The position numbers were made by a program, and so were the translations under genes. From Chaunax sp. Z400 (lineage: Eukaryota; Chordata; Actinopteri; Lophiiformes; Chaunacidae), in assembly GCA_037577475.1 (NCBI GenBank), contig CM075186.1, forward strand, positions 2,577,501-2,641,500: 64,000 nucleotides of DNA, written 5' to 3'. Position 1 is the stretch's first letter. The number at the start of each line of letters is the position of its first letter. A model generated the notes under the pieces. It made no database searches. It saw only the letters and a program-made list of their open reading frames with translations, and was not told the origin of the DNA. Below, piece by piece: positions 46,342 through 61,521 of this stretch.

Positions 46342-49115
46342 CTGGAATGGTAAAGGAGATCATTTGATTATCATTAATTATATGCAAACATTCTTATTCA
46401 CACTAAAACACTTAACATTTAAACTATTTGTGGAGCTATTTTGAACACAAGCCTTTGTCTGTTACACCCAAACTACTTCATTCATTAGAGATTCAGCCAT
46501 TCAGCTTCTCTTTCTGCTTCGATCGGATTGTGATTCTGACTTTGGATCTGCAGGTAGCGATACTTTTGTGTGTTTTGATACAAAAAATTATCATGGCAAA
46601 AGAATAAAGGGACTTATGGATACAACTGGTAATTACTAAGTAATCTGTGTGTGCTTTAATTTTTCAGCTATGGTCTTAAAATTACATTATTACATATTTA
46701 TAATTCATAAAATTCATTCAATTTAACTTGGTGCTTAAAACAACTTGTATTTAAAATACTCAACATCATTTTACCACAAAGGAGATCTACTGTACAGAGA
46801 AATATTCCATACTGTACTAAACAATATACTCGAGAGCTTCCAGTCTATATTTCTGGTATTGCAATAATATTTTTTCAAAGGCTTTGCCATTTAAAATGCA
46901 TTTTCCAGTATGTTTATGTGAGTGGCTGCATTCATATGTGTGAGGACAATTTGGCATATTCGTTTTCACTATTTTGACAGTTGATGGTGGGTCTCTTACT
47001 TTTTAGAATCGCTGTTAAACTTGTTTTGATGCTGATTTCCACAAGATGTAAGATAAACCTTAAGGTTAGCACACAGAGAGACGATGCGATTCATCCTACG
47101 GGATAGAAAAACTATGAAAGACTTCTAAGGTCAGTAATCCGCTGATTCAAACCTTTTCTAGTAACTTACTTTTCCGATCCAACCCCACTGGTTTATATGG
47201 CCTTTGCCTTTGACGCCCTTGTATCTACATGCTTTAATGTAGCCGAGTCCTCTGATTGGCGGAGAACAAAGCACACGTTCTTTGTTGTTTTTTTACGTTT
47301 TTCCATACTTTACACCTGCACCATGGAGACAGCCGGGGCCCTCTGTCCGTCCGTCTCCGTCCACTCCGCCTCCACCAGTAAATTCTCCTCCTCGGACCGT
47401 CTCCTACGGAGCCCCCCTAGTGTCAGTTTGAAAGGAGGAGTGTGGGGGAGGAGTGGGTCGCTTTAGCCGGACGTTAACCTCCATACTTGGCTCCAAACAT
47501 GTGCAGCCCACAACATAGCCTGCATATAGACCCCCTTCAGTTCTCCCCTAGGCGATTGATAATCTATTTGACATACAGAATTGCTAAAAATGGGTGATTT
47601 AGATAGATAGATAAATAGATAGATATTTTTTACATTGAACATGTTTAAATTAAAATTCAATTTTACCTGTACTTGTACTTAAATGTACTTTACTTTTAAA
47701 GAGTCTTTTAAATTTGATTAGTGTTCCCCATGTTTTCATTTCTTCACTGCAGCTGTTCCATAAATTAACTCCTTAAGATGTGACACAGTGATATTTTGCA
47801 GTGGTTCTTACTTATTGTTTTTTAAATATACAAGTTCCTCTCAGGTCATGTTTACTTTCTCTCATCTGAAAAAAATCCTTGGATACTTTTAGGTAACTGT
47901 TGATGTTTTACTCGGAACATGATTTGAGCCGTTTCAAAATCAACCAGATCACTGAATTTGAATGTTTGAAGTTTGATAAAGATTGGGTTCGATGGTTCTC
48001 TGTAAACATTGATTGGGGAAAAAAACGACGTCAGATAGCCTCAAAGATTTGTGCACAAATTTAAACTTAACACAATTAATTACCAAGCCAACACGTCCTA
48101 ATGTGACATGCAGCTCCAAATCCTCCTTGATAGACATCATTCTCACCAAAATGCCCCAGAGATATCCATCCAGTGGAGTTTTTCCCCAATGAATCAGCAG
48201 CAGTTTCGGTTCCTCAGTGGTTTTGTTCAGTTCATAATAAGCCATATACAGAGGTAAATTATACCAGGTGTGGGGGTAAATGATTTCACACAGACCCCCC
48301 AACCACTCTCCACCCAGTTCAATGGCTTAAACCAGATCCACCGTAAAGCTAGAACTGGTGTTATTTTGAACTCTACCGTTGAAAGGTAGGGTGACATAAA
48401 ACCCCCTCGTCAAATGTTCGATCCATGATGTAGGGGTGTAATGAATGAGGTAGTTCTTTTTTTTGTACATTGCTTATTTATCATTTTTTAAATCAGAGGC
48501 CTTTACCCAGCTGTTGAAAAATGGCAGAAGTTAAGATGGAAACCTTCTTTATACCCAGGAGTGTTGACTTATTAACAGGATTTATTGTGCCAAAATGAAT
48601 GATCCAGTCATAGGTAGTTTCAGTCGAGCCTTCATGCTACATTCAAGCCATGACAAACGTCAAATAACTGGATGAGAGTTGGCTATAAGGATCTTAAATA
48701 TATATCATATATTATCTATACTGTACATATAGATAGACAAAACATTTTCGGCATAGAGGCACAGTCAAGGTTGCTGCAGGCTGCCAAGGGTTGTTGCGAC
48801 ATCAGCAGAGATTTCTGTGAGGTGTGGGAACTTCCACATGCTAATGCTAACATGTTTAGCTTAAAGGCTACAGTGAAGGTTTAAGCTTTTTAAAAAAAAG
48901 TATTTTCAAATCACTACGGGATCTCAGGGCTCCATGCACCCGTACAAGCTGTATTAGAACTGTCTTTTTCTCTTTTCTCTTTCTCGTCACTCCCCAATGT
49001 ATTCATATAAACATATCTGTGGGGAGTGATGAGTTCGTAGCCTAGATGCCAAACTCAAAGTCTATGTCCTGCTGCTGTAATAATAAACATTTCAAATCCA
49101 TGAGTTGCCTGACTA

Positions 49116-49149
<34 letters not shown>

Positions 49150-49841
49150 TTTGATTCATATAAGTATTGATTAGTATTTGATTCATGTTTTTTGCCAAGT
49201 TATTACATATGGAATGTAACATCAAACGGTGCAATATCTGTCTTGGTGCTGGTCACTATTCATAATCATGGTAACAAAATCTCCACTCAACACGCAAAAG
49301 TGTTGCATTATATGTTTCTGTTGAGTATATTTAGGAGAATATTTGTGATGCCTGTATGTGACTGAAGACTAAAAGCTATGTATGTATGTATATATGTAGT
49401 GTACCAAATGTTCAGCGCTCGGTGCAGAAAAGACGCTCAGCGCCTCGTCACACTACTGGCGTTTGTAGCGTAGTGTAAATACGCACCGTTCCCATTGCAA
49501 ATAATTAAACCAATACGCTGGCCTCAGGAAAAAATGGTGGACACAGGCCCTAACAATTATTGTGAGGATCGTTGGGCCATGGCGGAGGTTTGCACTGTCC
49601 AAGCGCTCTTGTTTTAAGATCCGACACAGTTTATTGTGAGACACATACTAAAATAGAAGAAATCAGGAACAGGTTCAATACCTTTTTACAGCACTGAGTA
49701 TCATTGTGATGCTAAAAAGGCAAAAACTCCAGCATTACTTGCAGTATTGGGAACAACTTTATTGCTTGCTCGTTTCTACAATATCATTATGATGCTGAAA
49801 GAGTATTTCTTGCAGTCCTAGATACCATCTACTTAAACATG

Positions 49842-52169
49842 CTAAACATGTCTCTGTCTCCAGGGATTAAACCATTGTAGGACTCTTGTGAGATGCCACT
49901 GGGTGGTTTTCTCCACATCTGGAAGAAAAGGAAAGTCAACGTTAGATTTAAGTTGTGTTCAACTGAAAAACGTGGCCTTGAAAATCTGTGGCTGTCCATC
50001 TGTTGCGACCAATGCTAACCTGTGAGTCTGTCTTTGAGACGCTGGTTCTCCTCCTGCGCCTGAAACAGACCTTCCTCAGCTCTATTCAGGCGAGACGTCA
50101 GTCTTTTACGATTACAACGCTCAACTATCAGGTGGGTTTTTACCGTATCCAACTCAGACTTTAGAGAGGACATCTGGTTATCGCATCCGAGCCGAGCGTC
50201 TTCAAGCTGCTTCTTCAAGGCCTCCATCTCAGTACCAAATTTGACCTGCAGGGCTTCCAGCTGCTCCTGTAAGGTATCATTCGGCAACTCCTCCTCCGTC
50301 TGGCTGGCCTGAAATGAAGCCAATGAACAAGATGAGATTGTTTTGATAGGATAGGCTGTCTTAACAGAATTTAATTCCTATAGTTAGAGTATATGTTTTG
50401 TGGCAGTCCACCAAATTATTTGGAGCTGTGTGCTGTGAGCTGGAATTCGTAGGTACGAACTAATTCCACATGGTCTCAACACAGCAGTTTAAACTGTAGA
50501 TTATTTACTTTGCCGTCTCACTGACCATTAAACACATTAGTTGTTCTTTCTATGAATCAGAAATGTATTTACCTTCTCCTCACTGGACGGTGTGTTCACC
50601 TTCTCCTCAGTGGGACGTTGGTGCAACACAGATGGCCTTTTTTCCTTCTTGGGACGGTAGTTGTGGATCACATAGGCACAACTACAAGAGAGGCAAGACA
50701 TTGTAAATGAATCCCACAAATTGGGAAGTTGGGATTTTCTCATGGACAGAGCTATGCTATCAGTTTCCCTCTGTTTCCACTTATTATGCTAAGGTATTTG
50801 GATGAAGTGGTTTTTCAGGGAACTTGCATAAAAAATATTGTTAATTTTGCATAAGGATCATGCTGCTATAGGTGCAGCAGCCTCTCAAAAACTGTTAATT
50901 ATACTAAATTATCCCTGAATTCTATGGATCAATATGGTTGAAATAAAATGGAAATATTGATCCAGCTCTGTTGCATACATGATACAGAGAAAATACCAAT
51001 CTATGAACACAACTGCAAAGACAAGAAGCACAACTTACAGCGTATGCCCATTTCTTGCTGCATAGTCCTCAGCCGAATGACACCTTTTATCTTTAAGTGT
51101 GCGGTCGGCGCCAAAACTCATCAGCACGCACAGCATGGGAAGTTGACCATCGCGAGCAGCCATCATTAACGCAGATCTGCAGGTAAAACCAATCACAGCA
51201 ACAGGATCAAATGTAAACAATGTATTTAGTGAGATTAAAAGAACAGTTGATCAAAACATGAAAGTTTGTTGAAAGTCAGTTGAAGTTTTTGAGTCCTAAA
51301 AACATTTCCAGAGCGTGGCAGCAAAATAGCATTAGCATTCTGCTAAATCTAAGATTATAAGACGCGTACCACTAATGTGATGTTATTGTAGTACTGACCT
51401 TTTGTATTTGTCCAGAAAGTTGGCATTAGCGCCCTTGTTGAGGAGAAACTTTACCATCTCACTGTGACCCTTACGGACTGCCACAATCAACGGGGTGAAT
51501 CCATCCTGAAAAAGACATCACAAACAGACTCAGTCATTTGTGTTATCAGAGCAGCAGTGACTCATTTTACACCAAATATCAATTACATGGGCTTGGAAAA
51601 GTTGACATTGCAATGGAGGAATTTTCATCAGATGACTTGAGTACCTCTAGTTGTAAAGGACTTTTTAAGTTGAGAGCATCTCATTATCTAAATAAATCCG
51701 GTCTATATTAAGTGTTGATACATTCTGATGTTTAGCCTAAGAATAAATGAAAGAAAGAAGAAATGATCACCTTGTTTTGTGCGTTGATGTAAGCCCCTTC
51801 TTCCAGCAGCAAGGCAGCCATTGACACACATGGGATCTCTGCTTCTAAATGGAGGGCTGTATTGCCATCGGCGTCAAAGTAGTTTCGGTCGGCGTCATTC
51901 TCCAGCAAGGTCCTCAAACTACGCTCATTCTGGATCTGAGCTGCCTGATACAGTAGAGAATTGACATGAAATAATGTGTGAGGAAAGTAACCAACAATGA
52001 TCCATTTCAGCATTAAAAGAACGACTGTGCTGGAGTCTCGTCATCTAGGATTACCTCCATTAAGGCGGATCTATTTTGTTCGTCACACAGGTAATGCATA
52101 GCCCGGCTCTCAAGGAAGAATGGCCCCATTTTGGTATGTCCATTGGCATGAGCGATATCAAGTGCAGTC
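49842..52169 (-). CDS. G8: ankyrin/coiled-coil gene copy
   Basis: Exons: A 52055-52169, B 51771-51944, C 51399-51505, D 51039-51176, E 50573-50681, F 50020-50308 and G 49842-49918. Intact. Variants: Ile in AEIPC, Lys in DKYK. In exon F the glycine codon is GGA as in G1, G9 and G10, while G2 to G7 have the synonymous GGC. Confidence 0.72.
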
Positions 52170-54944
52170 CTGGAATGGTAAAGGAGATCATTTGATTATC
52201 ATTAATTATATGCAAACATTCTTATTCACACTAAAACACTTAACATTTAAACTATTTGTGGAGCTATTTTGAACACAAGCCTTTGTCTGTTACACCCAAA
52301 CTACTTCATTCATTAGAGATTCAGCCATTCAGCTTCTCTTTCTGCTTCGATCGGATTGTGATTCTGACTTTGGATCTGCAGGTAGCGATACTTTTGTGTG
52401 TTTTGATACAAAAAATTATCATGGCAAAAGAATAAAGGGACTTATGGATACAACTGGTAATTACTAAGTAATCTGTGTGTGCTTTAATTTTTCAGCTATG
52501 GTCTTAAAATTACATTATTACATATTTATAATTCATAAAATTCATTCAATTTAACTTGGTGCTTAAAACAACTTGTATTTAAAATACTCAACATCATTTT
52601 ACCACAAAGGAGATCTACTGTACAGAGAAATATTCCATACTGTACTAAACAATATACTCGAGAGCTTCCAGTCTATATTTCTGGTATTGCAATAATATTT
52701 TTTCAAAGGCTTTGCCATTTAAAATGCATTTTCCAGTATGTTTATGTGAGTGGCTGCATTCATATGTGTGAGGACAATTTGGCATATTCGTTTTCACTAT
52801 TTTGACAGTTGATGGTGGGTCTCTTACTTTTTAGAATCGCTGTTAAACTTGTTTTGATGCTGATTTCCACAAGATGTAATATAAACCTTAGGGTTAGCAC
52901 ACAGAGAGACGATGCGATTCATCCTACGGGATAGAAAAACTATGAAAGACTTCTAAGGTCAGTAATCCGCTGATTCAAACCTTTTCTAGTAACTTACTTT
53001 TCCGATCCAACCCCACTGGTTTATATGGCCTTTGCCTTTGACGCCCTTGTATCTACATGCTTTAATGTAGCCGAGTCCTCTGATTGGCGGAGAACAAAGC
53101 ACACGTTCTTTGTTGTTTTTTTACGTTTTTCCATACTTTACACCTGCACCATGGAGACAGCCGGGGCCCTCTGTCCGTCCGTCTCCGTCCACTCCGCCTC
53201 CACCAGTAAATTCTCCTCCTCGGACCGTCTCCTACGGAGCCCCCCTAGTGTCAGTTTAGAAAGGAGGAGTGTGGGGGAGGAGTGGGTCGCTTTAGCCGGA
53301 CGTTAACCTCCATACTTGGCTCCAAACATGTGCAGCCCACAACATAGCCTGCATATAGACCCCCTTCAGTTCTCCCCTAGGCGATTGATAATCTATTTGA
53401 CATACAGAATTGCTAAAAATGGGTGATTTAGATAGATAGATAAATAGATAGATATTTTTTACATTGAACATGTTTAAATTAAAATTCAATTTTACCTGTA
53501 CTTGTACTTAAATGTACTTTACTTTTAAAGAGTCTTTTAAATTTGATTAGTGTTCCCCATGTTTTCATTTCTTCACTGCAGCTGTTCCATAAATTAACTC
53601 CTTAAGATGTGACACAGTGATATTTTGCAGTGGTTCTTACTTATTGTTTTTTAAATATACAAGTTCCTCTCAGGTCATGTTTACTTTCTCTCATCTGAAA
53701 AAAATCCTTGGATACTTTTAGGTAACTGTTGATGTTTTACTCGGAACATGATTTGAGCCGTTTCAAAATCAACCAGATCACTGAATTTGAATGTTTGAAG
53801 TTTGATAAAGATTGGGTTCGATGGTTCTCTGTAAACATTGATTGGGGAAAAAAACGACGTCAGATAGCCTCAAAGATTTGTGCACAAATTTAAACTTAAC
53901 ACAATTAATTACCAAGCCAACACGTCCTAATGTGACATGCAGCTCCAAATCCTCCTTGATAGACATCATTCTCACCAAAATGCCCCAGAGATATCCATCC
54001 AGTGGAGTTTTTCCCCAATGAATCAGCAGCAGTTTCGGTTCCTCAGTGGTTTTGTATAGTTCATAATAAGCCATATACAGAGGTAAATTATACCAGGTGT
54101 GGGGGTAAATGATTTCACACAGACCCCCCAACCACTCTCCACCCAGTTCAATGGCTTAAACCAGATCCACCGTAAAGCTAGAACTGGTGTTATTTTGAAC
54201 TCTACCGTTGAAAGGTAGGGTGACATAAAACCCCCTCGTCAAATGTTCGATCCATGATGTAGGGGTGTAATGAATGAGGTAGTTCTTTTTTTTGTACATT
54301 GCTTATTTATCATTTTTTAGATCAGAGGCCTTTACCCAGCTGTTGAAAAATGGCAGAAGTTAAGATGGAAACCTTCTTTATACCCAGGAGTGTTGACTTA
54401 TTAACAGGATTTATTGTGCCAAAATGAATGATCCAGTCATAGGTAGTTTCAGTCGAGCCTTCATGCTACATTCAAGCCATGACAAACGTCAAATAACTGG
54501 ATGAGAGTTGGCTATAAGGATCTTAAATATATATCATATATTATCTATACTGTACATATAGATAGACAAAACATTTTCGGCATAGAGGCACAGTCAAGGT
54601 TGCTGCAGGCTGCCAAGGGTTGTTGCGACATCAGCAGAGATTTCTGTGAGGTGTGGGAACTTCCACATGCTAATGCTAACATGTTTAGCTTAAAGGCTAC
54701 AGTGAAGGTTTAAGCTTTTAAAAAAAAAGTATTTTCAAATCACTACGGGATCTCAGGGCTCCATGCACCCGTACAAGCTGTATTAGAACTGTCTTTTTCT
54801 CTTTTCTCTTTCTCGTCACTCCCCAATGTATTCATATAAACATATCTGTGGGGAGTGATGAGTTCGTAGCCTAGATGCCAAACTCAAAGTCTATGTCCTG
54901 CTGCTGTAATAATAAACATTTCAAATCCATGAGTTGCCTGACTA

Positions 54945-54946
<2 letters not shown>

Positions 54947-55007
<61 letters not shown>
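54947..55007. repeat. Expanded (TA)n microsatellite
   Basis: A 61-nt pure alternating TA tract in the spacer upstream of G9's 3' end, almost three times the length in most units. It explains the longest unit (5,861 bp). Confidence 0.9.
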
Positions 55008-55010
<3 letters not shown>

Positions 55011-55702
55011 TTTGATTCATATAAGTATTGATTAGTATTTGATTCATGTTTTTTGCCAAGTTATTACATATGGAATGTAACATCAAACGGTGCAATATCT
55101 GTCTTGGTGCTGGTCACTATTCATAATCATGGTAACAAAATCTCCACTCAACACGCAAAAGTGTTGCATTATATGTTTCTGTTGAGTATATTTAGGAGAA
55201 TATTTGTGATGCCTGTATGTGACTGAAGACTAAAAGCTATGTATGTATGTATATATGTAGTGTACCAAATGTTCAGCGCTCAGTGCAGAAAAGACGCTCA
55301 GCGCCTCGTCACACTACTGGCGTTTGTAGCGTAGTGTAAATACGCACCGTTCCCATTGCAAATAATTAAACCAATACGCTGGCCTCAGGAAAAAATGGTG
55401 GACACAGGCCCTAACAATTATTGTGAGGATCATTGGGCCATGGCGGAGGTTTGCACTGTCCAAGCGCTCTTGTTTTAAGATCCGACACAGTTTATTGTGA
55501 GACACATACTAAAATAGAAGAAATCAGGAACAGGTTCAATACCTTTTTACAGCACTGAGTATCATTGTGATGCTAAAAAGGCAAAAACTCCAGCATTACT
55601 TGCAGTATTGGGAACAACTTTATTGCTTGCTCGTTTCTACAATATCATTATGATGCTGAAAGAGTATTTCTTGCAGTCCTAGATACCATCTGCTTAAACA
55701 TG

Positions 55703-58030
55703 CTAAACATGTCTCTGTCTCCAGGGATTAAACCATTGTAGGACTCTTGTGAGATGCCACTGGGTGGTTTTCTCCACATCTGGAAGAAAAGGAAAGTCAA
55801 CGTTAGATTTAAGTTGTGTTCAACTGAAAAACGTGGCCTTGAAAATCTGTGGCTGTCCATCTGTTGCGACCAATGCTAACCTGTGAGTCTGTCTTTGAGA
55901 CGCTGGTTCTCCTCCTGCGCCTGAAACAGACCTTCCTCAGCTCTATTCAGGCGAGACGTCAGTCTTTTACGATTACAACGCTCAACTATCAGGTGGGTTT
56001 TTACCGTATCCAACTCAGACTTTAGAGAGGACATCTGGTTATCGCATCCGAGCCGAGCGTCTTCAAGCTGCTTCTTCAAGGCCTCCATCTCAGTACCAAA
56101 TTTGACCTGCAGGGCTTCCAGCTGCACCTGTAAGGTATCATTCGGCAACTCCTCCTCCGTCTGGCTGGCCTGAAATGAAGCCAATGAACAAGATGAGATT
56201 GTTTTGATAGGATAGGCTGTCTTAACAGAATTTAATTCCTATAGTTAGAGTATATGTTTTGTGGCAGTCCACCAAATTATTTGGAGCTGTGTGCTGTGAG
56301 CTGGAATTCGTAGGTACGAACTAATTCCACATGGTCTCAACACAGCAGTTTAAACTGTAGATTATTTACTTTGCCGTCTCACTGACCATTAAACACATTA
56401 GTTGTTCTTTCTATGAATCAGAAATGTATTTACCTTCTCCTCACTGGACGGTGTGTTCACCTTCTCCTCAGTGGGACGTTGGTGCAACACAGATGGCCTT
56501 TTTTCCTTCTTGGGACGGTAGTTGTGGATCACATAGGCACAACTACAAGAGAGGCAAGACATTGTAAATGAATCCCACAAATTGGGAAGTTGGGATTTTC
56601 TCATGGACAGAGCTATGCTATCAGTTTCCCTCTGTTTCCACTTATTATGCTAAGGTATTTGGATGAAGTGGTTTTTCAGGGAACTTGCATAAAAAATATT
56701 GTTAATTTTGCATAAGGATCATGCTGCTATAGGTGCAGCAGCCTCTCAAAAACTGTTAATTATACTAAATTATCCCTGAATTCTATGGATCAATATGGTT
56801 GAAATAAAATGGAAATATTGATCCAGCTCTGTTGCATACATGATACAGAGAAAATACCAATCTATGAACACAACTGCAAAGACAAGAAGCACAACTTACA
56901 GCGTATGCCCATTTCTTGCTGCATAGTCCTCAGCCGAATGACACCTTTTATCTTTAAGTGTGCGGTCGGCGCCAAAACTCATCAGCACGCACAGCATGGG
57001 AAGTTGACCATCGCGAGCAGCCATCATTAACGCAGATCTGCAGGTAAAACCAATCACAGCAACAGGATCAAATGTAAACAATGTATTTAGTGAGGTTAAA
57101 AGAACAGTTGATCAAAACATGAAAGTTTGTTGAAAGTCAGTTGAAGTTTTTGAGTCCTAAAAACATTTCCAGAGCGTGGCAGCAAAATAGCATTAGCATT
57201 CTGCTAAATCTAAGATTATAAGACGCGTACCACTAATGTGATGTTATTGTAGTACTGACCTTTTGTATCTGTCCAGAAAGTTGGCATTAGCGCCCTTGTT
57301 GAGGAGAAACTTTACCATCTCACTGTGACCCTTACGGACTGCCACAATCAACGGGGTGAATCCATCCTGAAAAAGACATCACAAACAGACTCAGTCATTT
57401 GTGTTATCAGAGCAGCAGTGACTCATTTTACACCAAATATCAATTACATGGGCTTGGAAAAGTTGACATTGCAATGGAGGAATTTTCATCAGATGACTTG
57501 AGTACCTCTAGTTGTAAAGGACTTTTTAAGTTGAGAGCATCTCATTATCTAAATAAATCCGGTCTATATTAAGTGTTGATACATTCTGATGTTTAGCCTA
57601 AGAATAAATGAAAGAAAGAAGAAATGATCACCTTGTTTTGTGCGTTGATGTAAGCCCCTTCTTCCAGCAGCAAGGCAGCCATTGACACACATGGGAGCTC
57701 TGCTTCTAAATGGAGGGCTGTATTGCCATCGGCGTCAAAGTAGTTTCGGTCGGCGTCATTCTCCAGCAAGGTCCTCAAACTACGCTCATTCTGGATCTGA
57801 GCTGCCTGATACAGTAGAGAATTGACATGAAATAATGTGTGAGGAAAGTAACCAACAATGATCCATTTCAGCATTAAAAGAACGACTGTGCTGGAGTCTC
57901 GTCATCTAGGATTACCTCCATTAAGGCGGATCTATTTTGTTCGTCACACAGGTAATGCATAGCCCGGCTCTCAAGGAAGAATGGCCCCATTTTGGTATGT
58001 CCATTGGCATGAGCGATATCAAGTGCAGTC
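55703..58030 (-). CDS. G9: ankyrin/coiled-coil gene copy
   Basis: Exons: A 57916-58030, B 57632-57805, C 57260-57366, D 56900-57037, E 56434-56542, F 55881-56169 and G 55703-55779. Intact. Variants: Leu in AELPC, Arg in DRYK, and a private Glu-to-Val change in the coiled coil (LQVQLEALQ). Its 3' UTR keeps CAG where G2 to G8 have TAG just after the stop. It still has the 27-bp duplication in exon E. Confidence 0.72.
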
Positions 58031-61000
58031 CTGGAATGGTAAAGGAGATCATTTGATTATCATTAATTATATGCAAACATTCTTATTCACACTAAAACAC
58101 TTAACATTTAAACTATTTGTGGAGCTATTTTGAACACAAGCCTTTGTCTGTTACACCCAAACTACTTCATTCATTAGAGATTCAGCCATTCAGCTTCTCT
58201 TTCTGCTTCGATCGGATTGTGATTCTGACTTTGGATCTGCAGGTAGCGATACTTTTGTGTGTTTTGATACAAAAAATTATCATGGCAAAAGAATAAAGGG
58301 ACTTATGGATACAACTGGTAATTACTAAGTAATCTGTGTGTGCTTTAATTTTTCAGCTATGGTCTTAAAATTACATTATTACATATTTATAATTCATAAA
58401 ATTCATTCAATTTAACTTGGTGCTTAAAACAACTTGTATTTAAAATACTCAACATCATTTTACCACAAAGGAGATCTACTGTACAGAGAAATATTCCATA
58501 CTGTACTAAACAATATACTCGAGAGCTTCCAGTCTATATTTCTGGTATTGCAATAATATTTTTTCAAAGGCTTTGCCATTTAAAATGCATTTTCCAGTAT
58601 GTTTATGTGAGTGGCTGCATTCATATGTGTGAGGACAATTTGGCATATTCGTTTTCACTATTTTGACAGTTGATGGTGGGTCTCTTACTTTTTAGAATCG
58701 CTGTTAAACTTGTTTTGATGCTGATTTCCACAAGATGTAAGATAAACCTTAAGGTTAGCACACAGAGAGACGATGCGATTCATCCTACGGGATAGAAAAA
58801 CTATGAAAGACTTCTAAGGTCAGTAATCCGCTGATTCAAACCTTTTCTAGTAACTTACTTTTCCGATCCAACCCCACTGGTTTATATGGCCTTTGCCTTT
58901 GACGCCCTTGTATCTACATGCTTTAATGTAGCCGAGTCCTCTGATTGGCGGAGAACAAAGCACACGTTCTTTGTTGTTTTTTTACGTTTTTCCATACTTT
59001 ACACCTGCACCATGGAGACAGCCGGGGCCCTCTGTCCGTCCGTCTCCGTCCACTCCGCCTCCACCAGTAAATTCTCCTCCTCGGACCGTCTCCTACGGAG
59101 CCCCCCTAGTGTCAGTTTGAAAGGAGGAGTGTGGGGGAGGAGTGGGTCGCTTTAGCCGGACGTTAACCTCCATACTTGGCTCCAAACATGTGCAGCCCAC
59201 AACATAGCCTGCATATAGACCCCCTTCAGTTCTCCCCTAGGCGATTGATAATCTATTTGACATACAGAATTGCTAAAAATGGGTGATTTAGATAGATAGA
59301 TAAATAGATAGATATTTTTTACATTGAACATGTTTAAATTAAAATTCAATTTTACCTGTACTTGTACTTAAATGTACTTTACTTTTAAAGAGTCTTTTAA
59401 ATTTGATTAGTGTTCCCCATGTTTTCATTTCTTCACTGCAGCTGTTCCATAAATTAACTCCTTAAGATGTGACACAGTGATATTTTGCAGTGGTTCTTAC
59501 TTATTGTTTTTTAAATATACAAGTTCCTCTCAGGTCATGTTTACTTTCTCTCATCTGAAAAAAATCCTTGGATACTTTTAGGTAACTGTTGATGTTTTAC
59601 TCGGAACATGATTTGAGCCGTTTCAAAATCAACCAGATCACTGAATTTGAATGTTTGAAGTTTGATAAAGATTGGGTTCGATGGTTCTCTGTAAACATTG
59701 ATTGGGGAAAAAAACGACGTCAGATAGCCTCAAAGATTTGTGCACAAATTTAAACTTAACACAATTAATTACCAAGCCAACACGTCCTAATGTGACATGC
59801 AGCTCCAAATCCTCCTTGATAGACATCATTCTCACCAAAATGCCCCAGAGATATCCATCCAGTGGAGTTTTTCCCCAATGAATCAGCAGCAGTTTCGGTT
59901 CCTCAGTGGTTTTGTTCAGTTCATAATAAGCCATATACAGAGGTAAATTATACCAGGTGTGGGGGTAAATGATTTCACACAGACCCCCCAACCACTCTCC
60001 ACCCAGTTCAATGGCTTAAACCAGATCCACCGTAAAGCTAGAACTGGTGTTATTTTGAACTCTACCGTTGAAAGGTAGGGTGACATAAAACCCCCTCGTC
60101 AAATGTTCGATCCATGATGTAGGGGTGTAATGAATGAGGTAGTTCTTTTTTTTGTACATTGCTTATTTATCATTTTTTAAATCAGAGGCCTTTACCCAGC
60201 TGTTGAAAAATGGCAGAAGTTAAGATGGAAACCTTCTTTATACCCAGGAGTGTTGACTTATTAACAGGATTTATTGTGCCAAAATGAATGATCCAGTCAT
60301 AGGTAGTTTCAGTCGAGCCTTCATGCTACATTCAAGCCATGACAAACGTCAAATAACTGGATGAGAGTTGGCTATAAGGATCTTAAATATATATCATATA
60401 TTATCTATACTGTACATATAGATAGACAAAACATTTTCGGCATAGAGGCACAGTCAAGGTTGCTGCAGGCTGCCAAGGGTTGTTGCGACATCAGCAGAGA
60501 TTTCTGTGAGGTGTGGGAACTTCCACATGCTAATGCTAACATGTTTAGCTTAAAGGCTACAGTGAAGGTTTAAGCTTTTTAAAAAAAAGTATTTTCAAAT
60601 CACTACGGGATCTCAGGGCTCCATGCACCCGTACAAGCTGTATTAGAACTGTCTTTTTCTCTTTTCTCTTTCTCGTCACTCCCCAATGTATTCATATAAA
60701 CATATCTGTGGGGAGTGATGAGTTCGTAGCCTAGATGCCAAACTCAAAGTCTATGTCCTGCTGCTGTAATAATAAACATTTCAAATCCATGAGTTGCCTG
60801 ACTAGAATATATATATATATATATATAGTATTTGATTCATATAAGTATTGATTAGTATTTGATTCATGTTTTTTGCCAAGTTATTACATATGGAATGTAA
60901 CATCAAACGGTGCAATATCTGTCTTGGTGCTGGTCACTATTCATAATCATGGTAACAAAATCTCCACTCAACACGCAAAAGTGTTGCATTATATATTCTG

Positions 61001-61521
61001 TTGAGTATATTTAGGAGAATATTTGTGATGCCTGTATGTGACTGAAGACTAAAAGCTATGTATGTATGTATATATGTAGTGTACCAAATGTTCAGCGCTC
61101 AGTGCAGAAAAGACGCTCAGCGCCTCGTCACACTACTGCCGTTTGTAGCGTAGTGTAAATACGCACCGTTCCCATTGCAAATAATTAAACCAATACGCTG
61201 GCCTCAGGAAAAAATGGTGGACACAGGCCCTAACAATTATTGTGAGGATCGTTGGGCCATGGCGGAGGTTTGCACTGTCCAAGCGCTCTTGTTTTAAGAT
61301 CCGACACAGTTTATTGTGAGACACATACTAAAATAGAAGAAATCAGGAACAGGTTCAATACCTTTTTACAGCACTGAGTATCATTGTGATGCTAAAAAGG
61401 CAAAAACTCCAGCATTACTTGCAGTATTGGGAACAACTTTATTGCTTGCTCGTTTCTACAATATCATTATGATGCTGAAAGAGTATTTCTTGCAGTCCTA
61501 GATACCATCTGCTTAAACATG

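Noticed and set aside
54871..55095. Minus-strand ORF with a long Tyr/Ile repeat
   Set aside because: It is created by the expanded TA tract and has no counterpart in other units.
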